64,000 bases of DNA from Solea solea (Eukaryota > Chordata > Actinopteri > Pleuronectiformes > Soleidae): positions 13,611,204 to 13,675,203 of the forward strand of contig NC_081141.1 in the NCBI RefSeq assembly GCF_958295425.1, in the 5' to 3' direction. The first letter of the stretch is position 1; each line of letters opens with the position of its first letter. The notes beneath the pieces are model-generated. The model was not told where the DNA came from and did not search any database. It worked only from the letters and a program-made list of their open reading frames with translations. A program made the translations under genes and the position numbers. This document shows positions 27,001-34,720 of this stretch, piece after piece.

Positions 27001-30000
27001 TAATTTTACATTTTTCCACCGTTTTTTTTTACTTGCAAGTCTAAATGTGTTTAAGTCTACTTTTAGGGCACTTTGGCCTTCATTCATAAGCTGACAGCAT
27101 GGACAAATTACAGTGAAAAAAGGGCGAGTGAAGGGCGTGATGTGCAACATAAGCCTGGAATAGAGCATGGCCTGGGCCACTTTTTTCTGCCCGAACCCGA
27201 CACGAACCCGACATGAACCATGGGAGTATTGACAGTATCTGACACACGTCCTATTTTTGTTTTTTTCTGAGCGCAAAAATACACGATACAGCTACAGTAA
27301 GACAAGCGCACTCGGACTGTCATGTAGGTGGTTGTTAACATTTATTCAAGGTTACAGCAAATGACAGAAATGATCGTTACATTCAGGAGGAATGTATGGT
27401 CTGTCTGTGGCATGAAAACAGCTAAGTGCGCACACACAAACGCACATACACAAACACAACATCATTACATTTCTTACTGTACGCCCAATCCATCTCCTCT
27501 AATGCACAGCGGCAGGATTTTTGGCTCAAGAGCAGTCAACAATAGTGTACCATCACTCTATGCCATAACATATGAGCTTACACAAAAGTTACCATGCTAT
27601 TTTTAATGTAGGTAACTTTAAAGTGCTGACTGCAACTCAAGCAGTATCTTGTATCGGGTTGAACGATTTGGGTAGAATGAATAATTGTGAGTGTGATATA
27701 ATTTATATAATTAGAAAGAAAAGCTTCTGTACAATATCCACTGTATTATAGGTTTGTAACCTAATGCAGCCTTACATCATCAGTACTGGATGAGAACCTA
27801 ATAAGACTTAATAACAATTAAACAACAACAATATTTTAATTTGCTCCGGACAGTTATGAATTATAAAAGAAAATAACATGTATACATTAACATGTATACT
27901 GCAATAGAATACCTACCAGAGGTTTAAAAAAGGGCTATTAAATACTCAAGTGTTACAGATAATCAAGCATGGTGAATGACGTTAGTCACCTGGTATTGCT
28001 GGTAGTTGTAGAGGCTGCCGTAGTTGGTGGGGTAGCGTGAAGGTTGGTAAAAGTTGTTATAGGGGTTGGATGATCCCTCAGTATGAGCCCTGACAGTGGC
28101 TGAAGGGCTGGAGGACGACGGCGAGTGGCTCGCTGAACCAAAACATACAGAGATTAGACAGCAAATCAGACAACATTCCAGTCAAAGGATGAATGATGTT
28201 GTCTGTGAGCGAGTGGGACACTTAAACGATGCATTACTGCACAAGTGTTTGTTTGTTACTATTTAGGTAGATAATTCAAGCTGTAAAGGTACGTGTGTTT
28301 TCAATTCCATGCATCTAGCAGCAGACCTAATAAACAACCAAGACAACACAAAAGGTGACATCAACAATTATATAAGTTAAAAAATATTTACTAGCTCTAT
28401 TAATAAAAAACAAAAAATACATTACAGTAATTGAACTTCACTTTTTCTGTCACACCACCCTTCGCTCAAATGACTGACAACAGCACCATCTGCAGGTGAC
28501 AACTGCAACTTCCTGCCGACCTCCCACACCGCGCCACCACCTTACAGGTATGAATCTATCAGCACATATGAGACCATTAAATCGTCATTGCTTATTATCT
28601 CTTGTATTTTCTTTATCCACAAGGCCACATTCTCGTCAGGAACACCCTGCTCCTTTGCCTTCGCACAATGAAGACACTGTGCACAAGTGCAGCCAAAGAT
28701 AATGACATACGTATGCTGTCCCTGTTCTCTTGTCATCGGTGCATCACACAGTGCTGAACTCCTTTTTCCACCTCACTTCTTCTCTCTGTAGCCATGTCAG
28801 GGACCCTAAGCTCACCACAAATACCACGCTGTATTCCACCTCCTGTAATGTTGCTATCTGACCGAGTGGGAGTGGGAACACAGTTATCAGGGTCTGCCTC
28901 CACATGAGAAGAAAAGAGAGTCTTTTCTATGTTCCTGTCCTCCATATAAAAAATATAATAAGAGGATTCCATAACAATGTACAGAAATCTAACAGAGAAA
29001 ACGCTTCTCTTAAACTGGGGGGAAAAATTATATTTTTTGGCATTTTTTGTATCAATAATTCCATGATAACCTTTCAGCATAATGTAGATCAGGTGATCTC
29101 AGTGAAAACTAAACTAGACTACAGGCTCTGTTCACAGTCTAAGGGACATCTGGCCCATGACAGGGGGATTTCAAATAAGGAGGGTGCTCTTTTTGCTGTT
29201 GGATATACATGATATACAGGAGTTGGATATACATGTTCATTTGGTGAAAGTGATACTATTAAATTGCAACAACCGTATAAACTGAAAATAAAGAGAAAAC
29301 ATGGCGGACAATAAAGCTGTCAAAAAAACAATGCAAACCTTTCTTCCCCAAAAATCACAGCCTCACAACCATTTTGATGGGTAACGAACTTGAGAATGGA
29401 ACTTTGTTGCACTCTGAACCTCTGTCCTTCCATCCTTGCATCATGTACGTTTGATGAGCAGGTAGGAACATTATTAAATAAAGGTTAAATAAAACCTTTA
29501 TAAAAATGATATATTAAAATAAAATATTATTATATATTATTAAATATTATTATATTAAAAATAAAATCAGAACTAGTATTCCCAACCTTTATTCAAATAC
29601 AGTCCACAAAAAAATTGCACTGTCAGCGTGTTTGTGTGTGTGTGTGTGTCCACATGTGTGAGTGACAGAGAGACAGAGAAAAAAAAAAGGAGGAAGAATC
29701 AAAGCTAATCAAAGCTCAACTTAAGCTGCTCTAATATGAAATAATGTTTAACAGTTACAAAAATAATTCATATGGTAATCAGTAGGGCTGCCCGATATTC
29801 ACAAATCGAAATGTTTATTGCATTCATGAACAAAAGATTAGAAACATTCAATTAGGCATTCAAGTAAAGTGCCAAACAGTGTGATTTATTTAGGCCCTGA
29901 ACATGTCCCTGCATAATGGGCTTATTGTTATTATTGTTGTGACGTCGTCAGACTGCCGTGCACTGATTGGTCAGAGTGCCGTCATATGGGAAGAGGCACA

Positions 30001-31886
30001 TGAATCAAATTGAGCAATGCCGAACTGTAGATCAGTTAAAAAGACTTAACAATCCTGAAAACGTGGGATCATCTCCAGCATTTAGCAAAGGAAATGTCTC
30101 CACTGAATCACGTGATGTCTACACTGAATCACGTGACGTAATGGCGCTTCATATAGAGCAAAATAGGATTGTTTATCTGCAGTGAGCTCATGAAATAAAA
30201 TGCAGAAGAATCGTTGTCATTTAGAAATGAGATCATGTGTAGTTGTGAATCGAGATTGAGATTTTTTTATGATTTATCATGCAGCCCTAGTAATCAGTGT
30301 TAATACTGTGGTGGTGGCTGAGGTATTACTACTACTGTGTCCTGAGGATGGATTCCATTCATGCAGCTCAGTAAATGTGGCCACTCAAATGAGCTCCAAA
30401 TACGGTTTGTGTGATTGCACTTTAACACACTCGAGACATGATAACTGAGGACAGATGTTAATATAAAGTCTGAAAGGCATCTGACTTTATAATATTCAGA
30501 GAATAAAACTGCCAGAATCAGGCCCAGGGAGGTCAAGAGTTTACATTTGGTGGCTCTGGTGAATTTATAGTTCAGGGAAAAGGTTTAGTTTGTAGAGAGT
30601 GCTGCTGTTGACTGGTGGTGAGACACATAATATAAAGGGTGTGGTGTGATAGCAGGTAAAAGAGCACTTGCAAATGCCTCACCTGTCCCAGCTTGAGAAG
30701 AATTGGACGAGCTGCTGGTAGGTGTCAGGGATTGTCCATCCACAGAGAAGGAGAATTCAGCTCCAGCTTCATTCTTTACATTTAACTCAGGCACAGGGAG
30801 AGTGACTGGACTGCAAATACCAAGCTCCTCCTCCTGAGCCTGCTGCCTCCTCAGGGCAACCTGGATGGGAGGAAAGGAGAAAACTGATACGACACAGGGC
30901 AGACTCACTATCTGCTACACAATAATAACCAGACTCATTAGAAAGTCATTACACTAACTGTGTAAAGATGAATCAACAATGTCATGTAAACATACACTGC
31001 AGACTTATGAACACAAATACCATAGACGTAAACCATGATCTGTCAGCAAATGTCTTGATAATCAATAATAACTTAAGACATTTCTTAAGCAAAAATACAA
31101 AGTTTTGATTCAATTTAGACTGTCCTCATCGGATCAAATAAGACATTCCAATGTGATTGTTTTAAATCACTGCAGCCATTTCCACAATGTTCTGTCATGT
31201 CATACAACAAATACACAAAAAAGATCATCTACTGTATAATGTAGTTTTCATCTCAAGTAACCTCACCTCAAACTAGCAAAAATTATTCTCTTAAGCCAAA
31301 AAAGTAGCTCAAGCAACAAACTACAACATCAGAGAGCAATAAATTCAACATAACTTCTTTGTTTTTGTAATTAAACTCTTATTTGAGTGCAACAATCAAT
31401 ACAATAAATAGTAAAGACATCCCTAAACACACGTTGTTTACTAACAAGCTAGCTATACATAACTGCAGCTCTTGTTGGTCGACGCTGTTTGTACACAAAC
31501 GCAAGTTAGGAGAAAACAACGAAAGTCAGCTTATTATTAAACAGCGTAAACATGAACCAACGGTATTTAATCCAAACTGCTACATTTTGTGTGTCGAGTT
31601 TCATTTCATCACCGCTTCTTTTTGAATTTTGAATTAGCCGCGCGCTAACAGGTGAAATAACGGTTACCTGTGCAGCCATGACTCTCTGCCTCTCCACTAT
31701 CAGTTTGCACTTGAGACACTGGCAGTCCTTCCAGTTGCAGTAGCGCTTGTGTCCCTTCAGTGGAGACACGTAGCCGTGGTTCCTGCAGCGGGAGCATTTG
31801 GGCATTCTGGGCGGTTTGCGGCCTAAAGGCGGGGGCAAGGGTCCCGTGAAGTCCGGCACCTGTTTGCTCTGCGTGTCCTTGCTCAT
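435..31886 (-). CDS. dmrt1: dmrt1, doublesex and mab-3 related transcription factor 1 (whole coding span, 5 core exons plus duplicated exons)
   Basis: Nuclear DM-domain transcription factor that promotes testis fate and represses the female programme. Core coding exons on the minus strand are 31886-31668, 30860-30683, 28132-27990 (or the copy 23666-23524), 15899-15662 and 571-435. Phases fit throughout and give 304 residues, a normal length for fish Dmrt1. The DM domain (about residues 28-73) has all eight expected zinc ligands: C31, C34, H37, H46, C50, C55, C57, C60. It is followed by the ERQRVMAAQ and [11 protein letters not shown] segments typical of DMRT1, then a Ser/Pro/Tyr-rich C-terminal half. 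The locus is odd: exon 2, exon 3 and the second half of exon 1 occur twice through an internal tandem duplication, and intron 4 is about 15 kb. Which exon 3 copy is used cannot be told from DNA alone. Gene identity is very secure; transcript structure around the duplication is inferred. Confidence 0.95.
608..1775. mobile_element. hAT-like MITE, copy 1, with a nested repeat
   Basis: The left end (AGAGGTGGGTCAAAATATC) and right end (ATCGTATTGTGAGGTACC then GATTCCCACTCCT) match the second copy at 12740-13085, with internal matches around GTTTCACTCGCT and TTTTCTTCAGTTAGACAG. Ends are inverted-repeat-like (AGGTGGG / CCCACTCCT). About 780-1580 is unrelated sequence inserted in the middle. Confidence 0.7.
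780..1560 (-). repeat. Nested teleost interspersed repeat with GC-rich triplet tract
   Basis: Contains CGCTTTTATCCAAAGCGACT and, further on, CTGGACCATCTGTA and GCGCTGCAGTAGTCGAGGCG, sequences I know from a very common fish dispersed repeat. A (CCG/CCA)n tract lies at about 1159-1203. It sits inside the MITE at 608-1775; orientation is uncertain. Confidence 0.6.
4015..4070 (+). repeat. (TC)n microsatellite
   Basis: About 28 perfect TC units in dmrt1 intron 4. A shorter (TC)n is at about 4784-4813. Confidence 0.95.
5045..5322 (+). mobile_element. LINE-like 3' end
   Basis: Contains ACCGGTCGAGGCAGATGGCC, the stretch CCTAGTGCTTGCTC, and the terminal CAGTGCCTTGAGATAATGT then TTTGGCGCTATACAAATA with a (TTGAA)n tail. 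This series is a familiar 3' end of a fish non-LTR element. The exact family is not assigned. Confidence 0.7.
6273..6385 (+). mobile_element. SINE-like repeat, 3' part
   Basis: GGGGATCTGTCCAGGGTGTG and TGTCAGCTGAGATTGGCAC followed by GGATAAAGCGGTAGA match the 3' half of the dispersed repeat also seen at 57818-58113. The 5' half is missing. Confidence 0.65.
9769..9798 (+). repeat. (TG)n microsatellite
   Basis: About 15 TG units in dmrt1 intron 4, followed by GAGAGAG. Confidence 0.9.
10188..10695. mobile_element. Possible MITE with imperfect inverted ends
   Basis: GACGCCATATTGTGAGTGAC near 10230 is repeated in inverted form near 10672-10692 (CCACTCACCATATGGCGGC). The interior is AT-rich and has no coding potential. 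A target-site duplication was not identified. Confidence 0.45.
12046..12118 (+). repeat. Compound (CA)n-(TA)n tract and poly(G)
   Basis: CA units, then about 16 TA units, then after a short spacer a G run at about 12103-12117. Such tracts are prone to slippage and assembly error. Confidence 0.9.
12740..13085. mobile_element. hAT-like MITE, copy 2
   Basis: Shorter, uninterrupted copy of the element at 608-1775. It ends TCGTATTGTGAGGTACC then GTGATTCCCACCCCTA, the reverse complement of the TAGGGGTGGGAATCAC end common in fish MITEs. It is followed by a short (TA)n run. Confidence 0.7.
15060..15655 (+). repeat. GGTTAGGG-rich dispersed repeat adjoining dmrt1 exon 4
   Basis: Contains GGGTTAAGACCTGGTTTTAG, several TTAGGG-like words, and an end reading CAATGATGTGTCC then ATATAAAAAC and TTTGTGTGTGTG. 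The same series occurs inverted near 33905-33975 and 34544-34720, and partly at 35770-35855. Its end is within a few bases of the exon 4 donor. Confidence 0.65.
15662..15899 (-). CDS. dmrt1: dmrt1 exon 4
   Basis: Codes residues 181-259 plus one base. It includes [18 protein letters not shown] and [15 protein letters not shown], close to the male-specific/C-terminal region of fish Dmrt1, and ends SETMAA. Acceptor is CTAAAGCAG, donor a consensus GTGAGT in phase 1. Residues 228-250 form a 23-residue Asn/Ser tract coded by an AAC/AGC-type repeat (about 15687-15757), longer than the short Asn run I recall in medaka. A dispersed repeat begins only a few bases past the donor. Confidence 0.92.
15900..21290 (-). 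other. dmrt1 intron 3, single-copy part
   Basis: Intron sequence between exon 4 and the left edge of the duplicated block. No gene was recognised. It contains a LINE 3' tail near 16605 and an (AT)n run at about 19968-19987. The ATTA-rich stretches at about 17340-17660 and 20570-20720 look more complex than the surrounding sequence and may be regulatory. Confidence 0.6.
16603..16660 (-). mobile_element. LINE 3' tail
   Basis: On the minus strand the sequence reads AATTTCCCCTCGGGGATGAA then TAAAGTGTTTC and repeated TATTC units, a common 3' end of fish non-LTR retrotransposons. Only the end is recognisable. Confidence 0.7.
23524..23666 (-). CDS. dmrt1: dmrt1 exon 3, copy B (duplicated)
   Basis: Duplicate of exon 3, 143 bp, intact splice sites and the same phases as copy A (1 in, 0 out). 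Reads [10 protein letters not shown] at the start and [14 protein letters not shown] at the end. It is the copy next to the single-copy exon 4, so splicing from here to exon 4 crosses only ordinary intron. Seven of 143 bases differ from copy A, five of them changing amino acids. Confidence 0.85.
23966..24489 (-). other. Paired overlapping open frames in intron 2, unit B (unrecognised)
   Basis: Unit B copy of the frames at 28542-29080: 110 codons (24489-24157) then 64 codons (24160-23966), again overlapping by ATGA. The second frame differs from unit A by one residue (F/Y near the end). Conservation after duplication is no more than the surrounding intron shows, so coding function is not supported. 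Confidence 0.35.
25327..25349. mobile_element. Right-end remnant of the same hAT MITE in unit B
   Basis: ATGATTTATCATGCAGCCCTA followed by GTAATCAG matches the right terminus and target-site duplication of 29783-30289. The left end and body are absent: B joins sequence equal to A position 29445 straight to A position about 30264. The insertion therefore predates the duplication, or was later copied, and B lost about 0.8 kb. Confidence 0.85.
25746..25923 (-). CDS. dmrt1: dmrt1 exon 2, copy B (duplicated)
   Basis: Duplicate of exon 2 with the same 59-codon protein sequence, intact acceptor (CATCCAG) and donor (GTGAGGC). Only one synonymous change separates it from copy A. It lies in what would be intron 3 of the primary gene. 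It could be skipped, used instead of copy A from a transcript starting in unit B, or included in tandem with exon 3B. No stop or splice damage is visible. Confidence 0.8.
26760..26835 (-). pseudogene. dmrt1: dmrt1 exon 1 fragment (3' third of the DM exon), unit B
   Basis: Second copy of the end of exon 1, starting inside the DM domain at the tyrosine/C50 region and continuing through ERQRVMAAQ to an intact GTAACC donor. Zinc ligands C50, C55, C57 and C60 remain; C31, C34, H37 and H46 are missing. Upstream it joins intron 3 sequence of unit A through about 9 bases of filler. The reading frame stays open upstream to an ATG at 26891-26889, giving 19 new residues, so a short chimeric first exon is possible on paper. 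It has no clear 3' splice site that joins exon 3A in frame. Most likely a dead fragment left by the duplication breakpoint. Confidence 0.9.
26836..26844. other. Duplication junction with short filler
   Basis: Nine bases (CAGTAGTAG) lie between the end of unit B homology (exon 1 fragment) and the start of unit A homology (intron 3 sequence). They repeat the adjacent TAG/AGTAG motif, as seen with templated insertions in non-homologous end joining. There is no long homology at the breakpoint. Confidence 0.7.
27990..28132 (-). CDS. dmrt1: dmrt1 exon 3, copy A
   Basis: Codes 48 residues from [10 protein letters not shown] to LYNYQQYQ with an acceptor after GGTTCAG and a GTGACT donor, phase 1 in and phase 0 out. 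It is intact but carries five amino-acid differences from copy B. Its tail reads [14 protein letters not shown] where copy B reads [14 protein letters not shown]. Copy B looks closer to other fish Dmrt1 proteins as I remember them, so copy A may be the derived one. It lies nearest to the complete exon 1. Confidence 0.88.
28542..29080 (-). other. Paired overlapping open frames in intron 2, unit A (unrecognised)
   Basis: Two minus-strand frames, 115 codons (29080-28733) and 64 codons (28736-28542), overlap by ATGA (stop of the first, start of the second). The second includes a [16 protein letters not shown] stretch with CxC and CxxC spacing. The pattern could be the frameshifted remains of a mobile-element or retrocopied protein. 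I do not recognise the family. The unit B copy has the same arrangement. Confidence 0.35.
29783..30289. mobile_element. Complete hAT-type MITE (507 bp) in unit A
   Basis: Begins TAGGGCTGC and ends GCAGCCCTA, a perfect 9-bp terminal inverted repeat. It is flanked by an 8-bp target-site duplication GTAATCAG (29775-29782 and 30290-30297), the hallmark of hAT transposons. No transposase is present, so it is non-autonomous. Unit B keeps only its right end plus the right target-site copy. Confidence 0.88.
30683..30860 (-). CDS. dmrt1: dmrt1 exon 2, copy A
   Basis: Codes residues 74-132 plus one base, beginning [15 protein letters not shown], the segment that directly follows the DM domain in vertebrate DMRT1. 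It enters in phase 0 from an acceptor after CATCCAG and leaves at a GTGAGGC donor in phase 1. It differs from copy B (25746-25923) by only one synonymous base (a serine codon, TCG versus TCA). Confidence 0.93.
30861..31667 (-). other. dmrt1 intron 1, unit A
   Basis: About 0.8 kb; its unit B counterpart is 25924-26759. The two align almost throughout with small indels. No further feature seen. Confidence 0.8.
31668..31886 (-). CDS. dmrt1: dmrt1 exon 1 with complete DM domain
   Basis: Codes residues 1-73, beginning [11 protein letters not shown], an N-terminus typical of fish Dmrt1. The ATG is at 31886-31884 in an acceptable context (GACCATGAG). The exon holds the complete intertwined zinc module ([20 protein letters not shown], then CQCLKC) and the start of the recognition helix, and ends after MAAQ at a GTAACC donor in phase 0. 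This is the only complete DM exon in the window. Confidence 0.95.
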
Positions 31887-33849
31887 GGTCTCAGTCTGGA
31901 AGAGTCAAGTGTTACTGCTGCTGCTACTGTGTTGGACTGTGTTGGAAGTCTAACACTTAGACTGGTGTCTGGATGGAGGCTGTAAGGTCACTGTCCCTCC
32001 CCTGCCCTGCCCTCCTGCTGCTGCTGCTGCTGTTTTGTTTTTTTTTAGTTCAATTTTGCTTCGTTTTTTTTTTGCTTTCCCAAACTCCAGTGGGAGGACA
32101 CAAACTGGAAGAAGGGAGAACACTTGATGTTTTTTATTAATCAGACACATTTCTTGGATGCAACCCACATTTCAAAAAAAAAAAAATGTTACTTGTTATA
32201 TTAAAAAATATTAATAAATATTTGTTGAATGACGTTTTAAAAGTGCACAGGAAAAAATGTTTGGTGTTTTAATTGCATTTTGCTGACACGTAAACAAAAA
32301 AAATGAATAGAATGTGATGATTGAAACACACTCAAAATAAAAGTTGGGACACTTTGCTAAACTAAAAAGGTTACACAAGTAACCAGTGGCGTGCACATAC
32401 ATTATTTAAAATAAAGGGGGGCATGTGCCACTAGTACGCTTAAAGCTGGCAGGTCCAAAGGCAGCCCGGCCCTGGGGACAGAATTTCAGGTGGACATTTT
32501 TGTCTTCTACAATTTACGGTAATATAATTTGGGGGAAATCTTGGTGCATACAGGTCAAGGGTGGAGCCTAATAATACAGCCTAAACCTGTATTATTTACA
32601 GAGACAGTGAAACACCTTCTATGGTCAGAAAAGTCCACTTTTCAGCCTGTTTTAAAAAACAGACTTCAAATTCTACATGCCAAGTGCGAAAAAAAAAAAA
32701 AACATCCAGACTGTATAAGACAGGAACTACATGGCTATTTCAGTAGGATAATGCCATGCATGCATCGTTCAGCATTGGTCACAGCAGAAGATTGTGCACT
32801 TTCCTAACAAATGTATGATTCATTTGAACATACAGACACAAGTTTAATGCATCACTGGAATGAAACCGTATAGTCTGAGGGTGGCACTGTGGTACAATGA
32901 TAATAACACTTTTGCTTCACAATAAAAACAAAAGGTCCTATTGAAACTGATGAAATGTAGAGTTTACATGCTCTGAACAAACATGGGTATGGGTGAATGA
33001 GATAATGCTTATCATGGACCTGCAGCGGATACACTTTCTGGGTCTGTCTTCATCATCCATCCAGTCTCCAATTAACAACATTGGACTGAGGAAGCCAGAA
33101 ACAGACTGAAACTTAAGTGATGATGAATAGCTGAAGATCAATTTAGTTTCCTCGACTTAATTCCAACTGATGCTGATCACTGCCACACATCAAACATCAC
33201 TGTGCCTCCTTACTGCAGCTATACTCTGTACTATTCCCCCTGGGCTTGTCATTTAGCTGTAATAACTTTACTTAGTGACCTACTAAAACATATTTACTGT
33301 AGCTCTTTTTTTTATCTCCACGATTGGCTCATGTGCTACATGCTGAATTAATTCAGTATATGCTTGACTGGGCTTAAACTGAATTAACCTCCACACTAGT
33401 CACTCTGTCAGCTGAGTGGATTTATAGGCAGGGAGTGAAGCGGGGTGACACACACAGGCACCCAATTAAAATCCCTGCAGCCAAATGGAAGCACAGTGGT
33501 GGTGGAGGTTACCAATTAAAAAGCTGGCGTTTACACAGCAATAAGTCATTCAGTCAAGATACGTAAATAACTGCTACACATCATTGCCTCTATAGCGTAA
33601 GGTAATGGTGATAGATTACAATGCAGTAATAAACAATGCAATTTAACACATTTAGCATTTCTGTTTGTCGCACTCCGCTCCAAGCGTGAGCAGTCACAGG
33701 CTGTGACTGTGTCTCTGTGAACACATGATGACTCACTCACAAGAGTAAACAAATTAAATTATTTTAATTATAATAATTAATTATTAATTTAATTATAATA
33801 ATGTTTTAATTGTTTTTTAACTTATTTTAGGAGATGAGAGGGGAAAAAT

Positions 33850-33888
33850 TATAGAAGTTTACTCAGTGAAAATTAGTAAACTTCTATA
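33850..33888. repeat. Perfect inverted repeat (14-bp stem, 11-nt loop)
   Basis: TATAGAAGTTTACT and its exact complement AGTAAACTTCTATA are separated by CAGTGAAAATT. It lies between dmrt1 and cfap157. It could be a MITE remnant or a hairpin; nothing shows transcription. Confidence 0.8.
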
Positions 33889-33904
33889 TTTTTGTTTACT
33901 GCAG

Positions 33905-33975
33905 TACTGACTCACTCCACCAAGAGCACACACACAAACTGGTTTTTATGTCCCAGTGAGGACACATCATTGACA
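33905..33975 (-). repeat. End of the TTAGGG-rich dispersed repeat (minus orientation)
   Basis: Reverse complement reads TCAATGATGTGTCCTCACTG then GGACATAAAAACCAG and GTGTGTGTGC, matching the end of 15060-15655. A hAT-like element splits this copy from its other half at 34544-34720. Confidence 0.6.
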
Positions 33976-34543
33976 TTCACTGTGGCTCTAGAGCCCCTCT
34001 GCAGTGGCTCCTTTCTACAAAAAAAAATATTTTATTTTATTTCTCTTATTTTCGACACCTAATTTTTAAGTGATCAAGGCGATAAATAAAAGTATTTTAA
34101 CATTTTGTGCGTCACATCCAATGTCAAATGCAAAATTGAAAACCTACCCCAAACTTGACAAACTTTGAGATAAGCCATTTGGAGTCCTGTCCTTCTTTGG
34201 ATCCACATACTGATTTAATGCCGGGCAGGTTTTCTCTGAACTACATAAAATCCAAATATTGCCTTATTTATTAAGTGAGTTACTTTTAATTTTTTTTAAC
34301 TTTTCACAAACAATGGAAGAATAGTACTTTTTTTCGCCACTTTATAAGAGGTTGGTATAAACAGCATTGAAAAGTCGACAATTTTCTTTTTGATGTTCTT
34401 AAATTTCATAAATGCAATAATCTGCCTCAAAATCATCATAAATTTTATCTTTATCATAGTTTTTTTTACAGCTCTAGATACAATTTATTTGAGTGGAGAG
34501 GAAACAAAAAAGGCTCTTTTCCTACTAAAGGTTGCAGACCCCT
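33975..34543. mobile_element. hAT-like non-autonomous element inserted in a dispersed repeat
   Basis: Starts near TGTGGCTCTAGAGCCCCTCT and ends GGTTGCAGACCCCTG, the reverse complement of the CAGGGGTCTGCAACC terminus widespread among hAT-derived repeats. It interrupts the TTAGGG-type repeat, showing it arrived later. Confidence 0.6.
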
Positions 34544-34720
34544 GCCATAGCCTCTTACCCTAACCTTAACCATCACAACTAATTACCCTAACCCTGACCT
34601 AAACCCAATTCTAACCCAAACGCTTGACAGAATGTCCCCACAAAAATACGTTTGTATGTTTTTTGGACCTCACAAAGATATAAATACAAGTACATACACA
34701 GGATCGAACAACATGAAAAG
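34544..34720 (-). repeat. TTAGGG-rich dispersed repeat, second half
   Basis: CCTCTTACCCTAACCTTAAC and further CCCTAACCC words, then GTCCCCACAAAAATACG and a CAAGTACATACA end. It is the reverse-strand continuation of 33905-33975. It is not telomeric: the words are irregular and embedded in unique sequence. Confidence 0.6.

Larger units (their letters stand above)
28133..30682 (-). other. dmrt1 intron 2, unit A
   Basis: Counterpart of 23667-25745. Holds a complete hAT MITE (29783-30289), a (TG)n run near 29633-29650 and a pair of overlapping short open frames that also exist in unit B. Most other differences from unit B are in this intron. Confidence 0.75.
26845..31743 (-). repeat. dmrt1 internal tandem duplication, unit A (4.9 kb)
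   Basis: Head-to-tail partner of 21291-26835. On the minus strand it runs from inside exon 1 through exon 2A and exon 3A into intron 3. Its left edge (TCTTTTCTATAAAT) matches position 21291 and its right edge stops at GTTGCAGTAG in exon 1. Compared with unit B it lacks about 690, 66, 370 and 450 bp, and has about 111 bp (28231-28341) and 820 bp (29446-30263) that B lacks. These indels account for the 4.9 versus 5.5 kb lengths. Intron matches are otherwise nearly base for base over long stretches. Confidence 0.93.

Noticed and set aside
21291..31743. The second DM fragment as a separate dmrt gene (dmrt2 or dmrt3)
   Set aside because: Exons and introns match dmrt1 almost base for base, so it is a duplication of dmrt1 itself, not a paralogue.
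34544..34720. CCCTAA/TTAGGG words as an interstitial telomere
   Set aside because: The words are irregular and belong to a dispersed repeat seen at several places.
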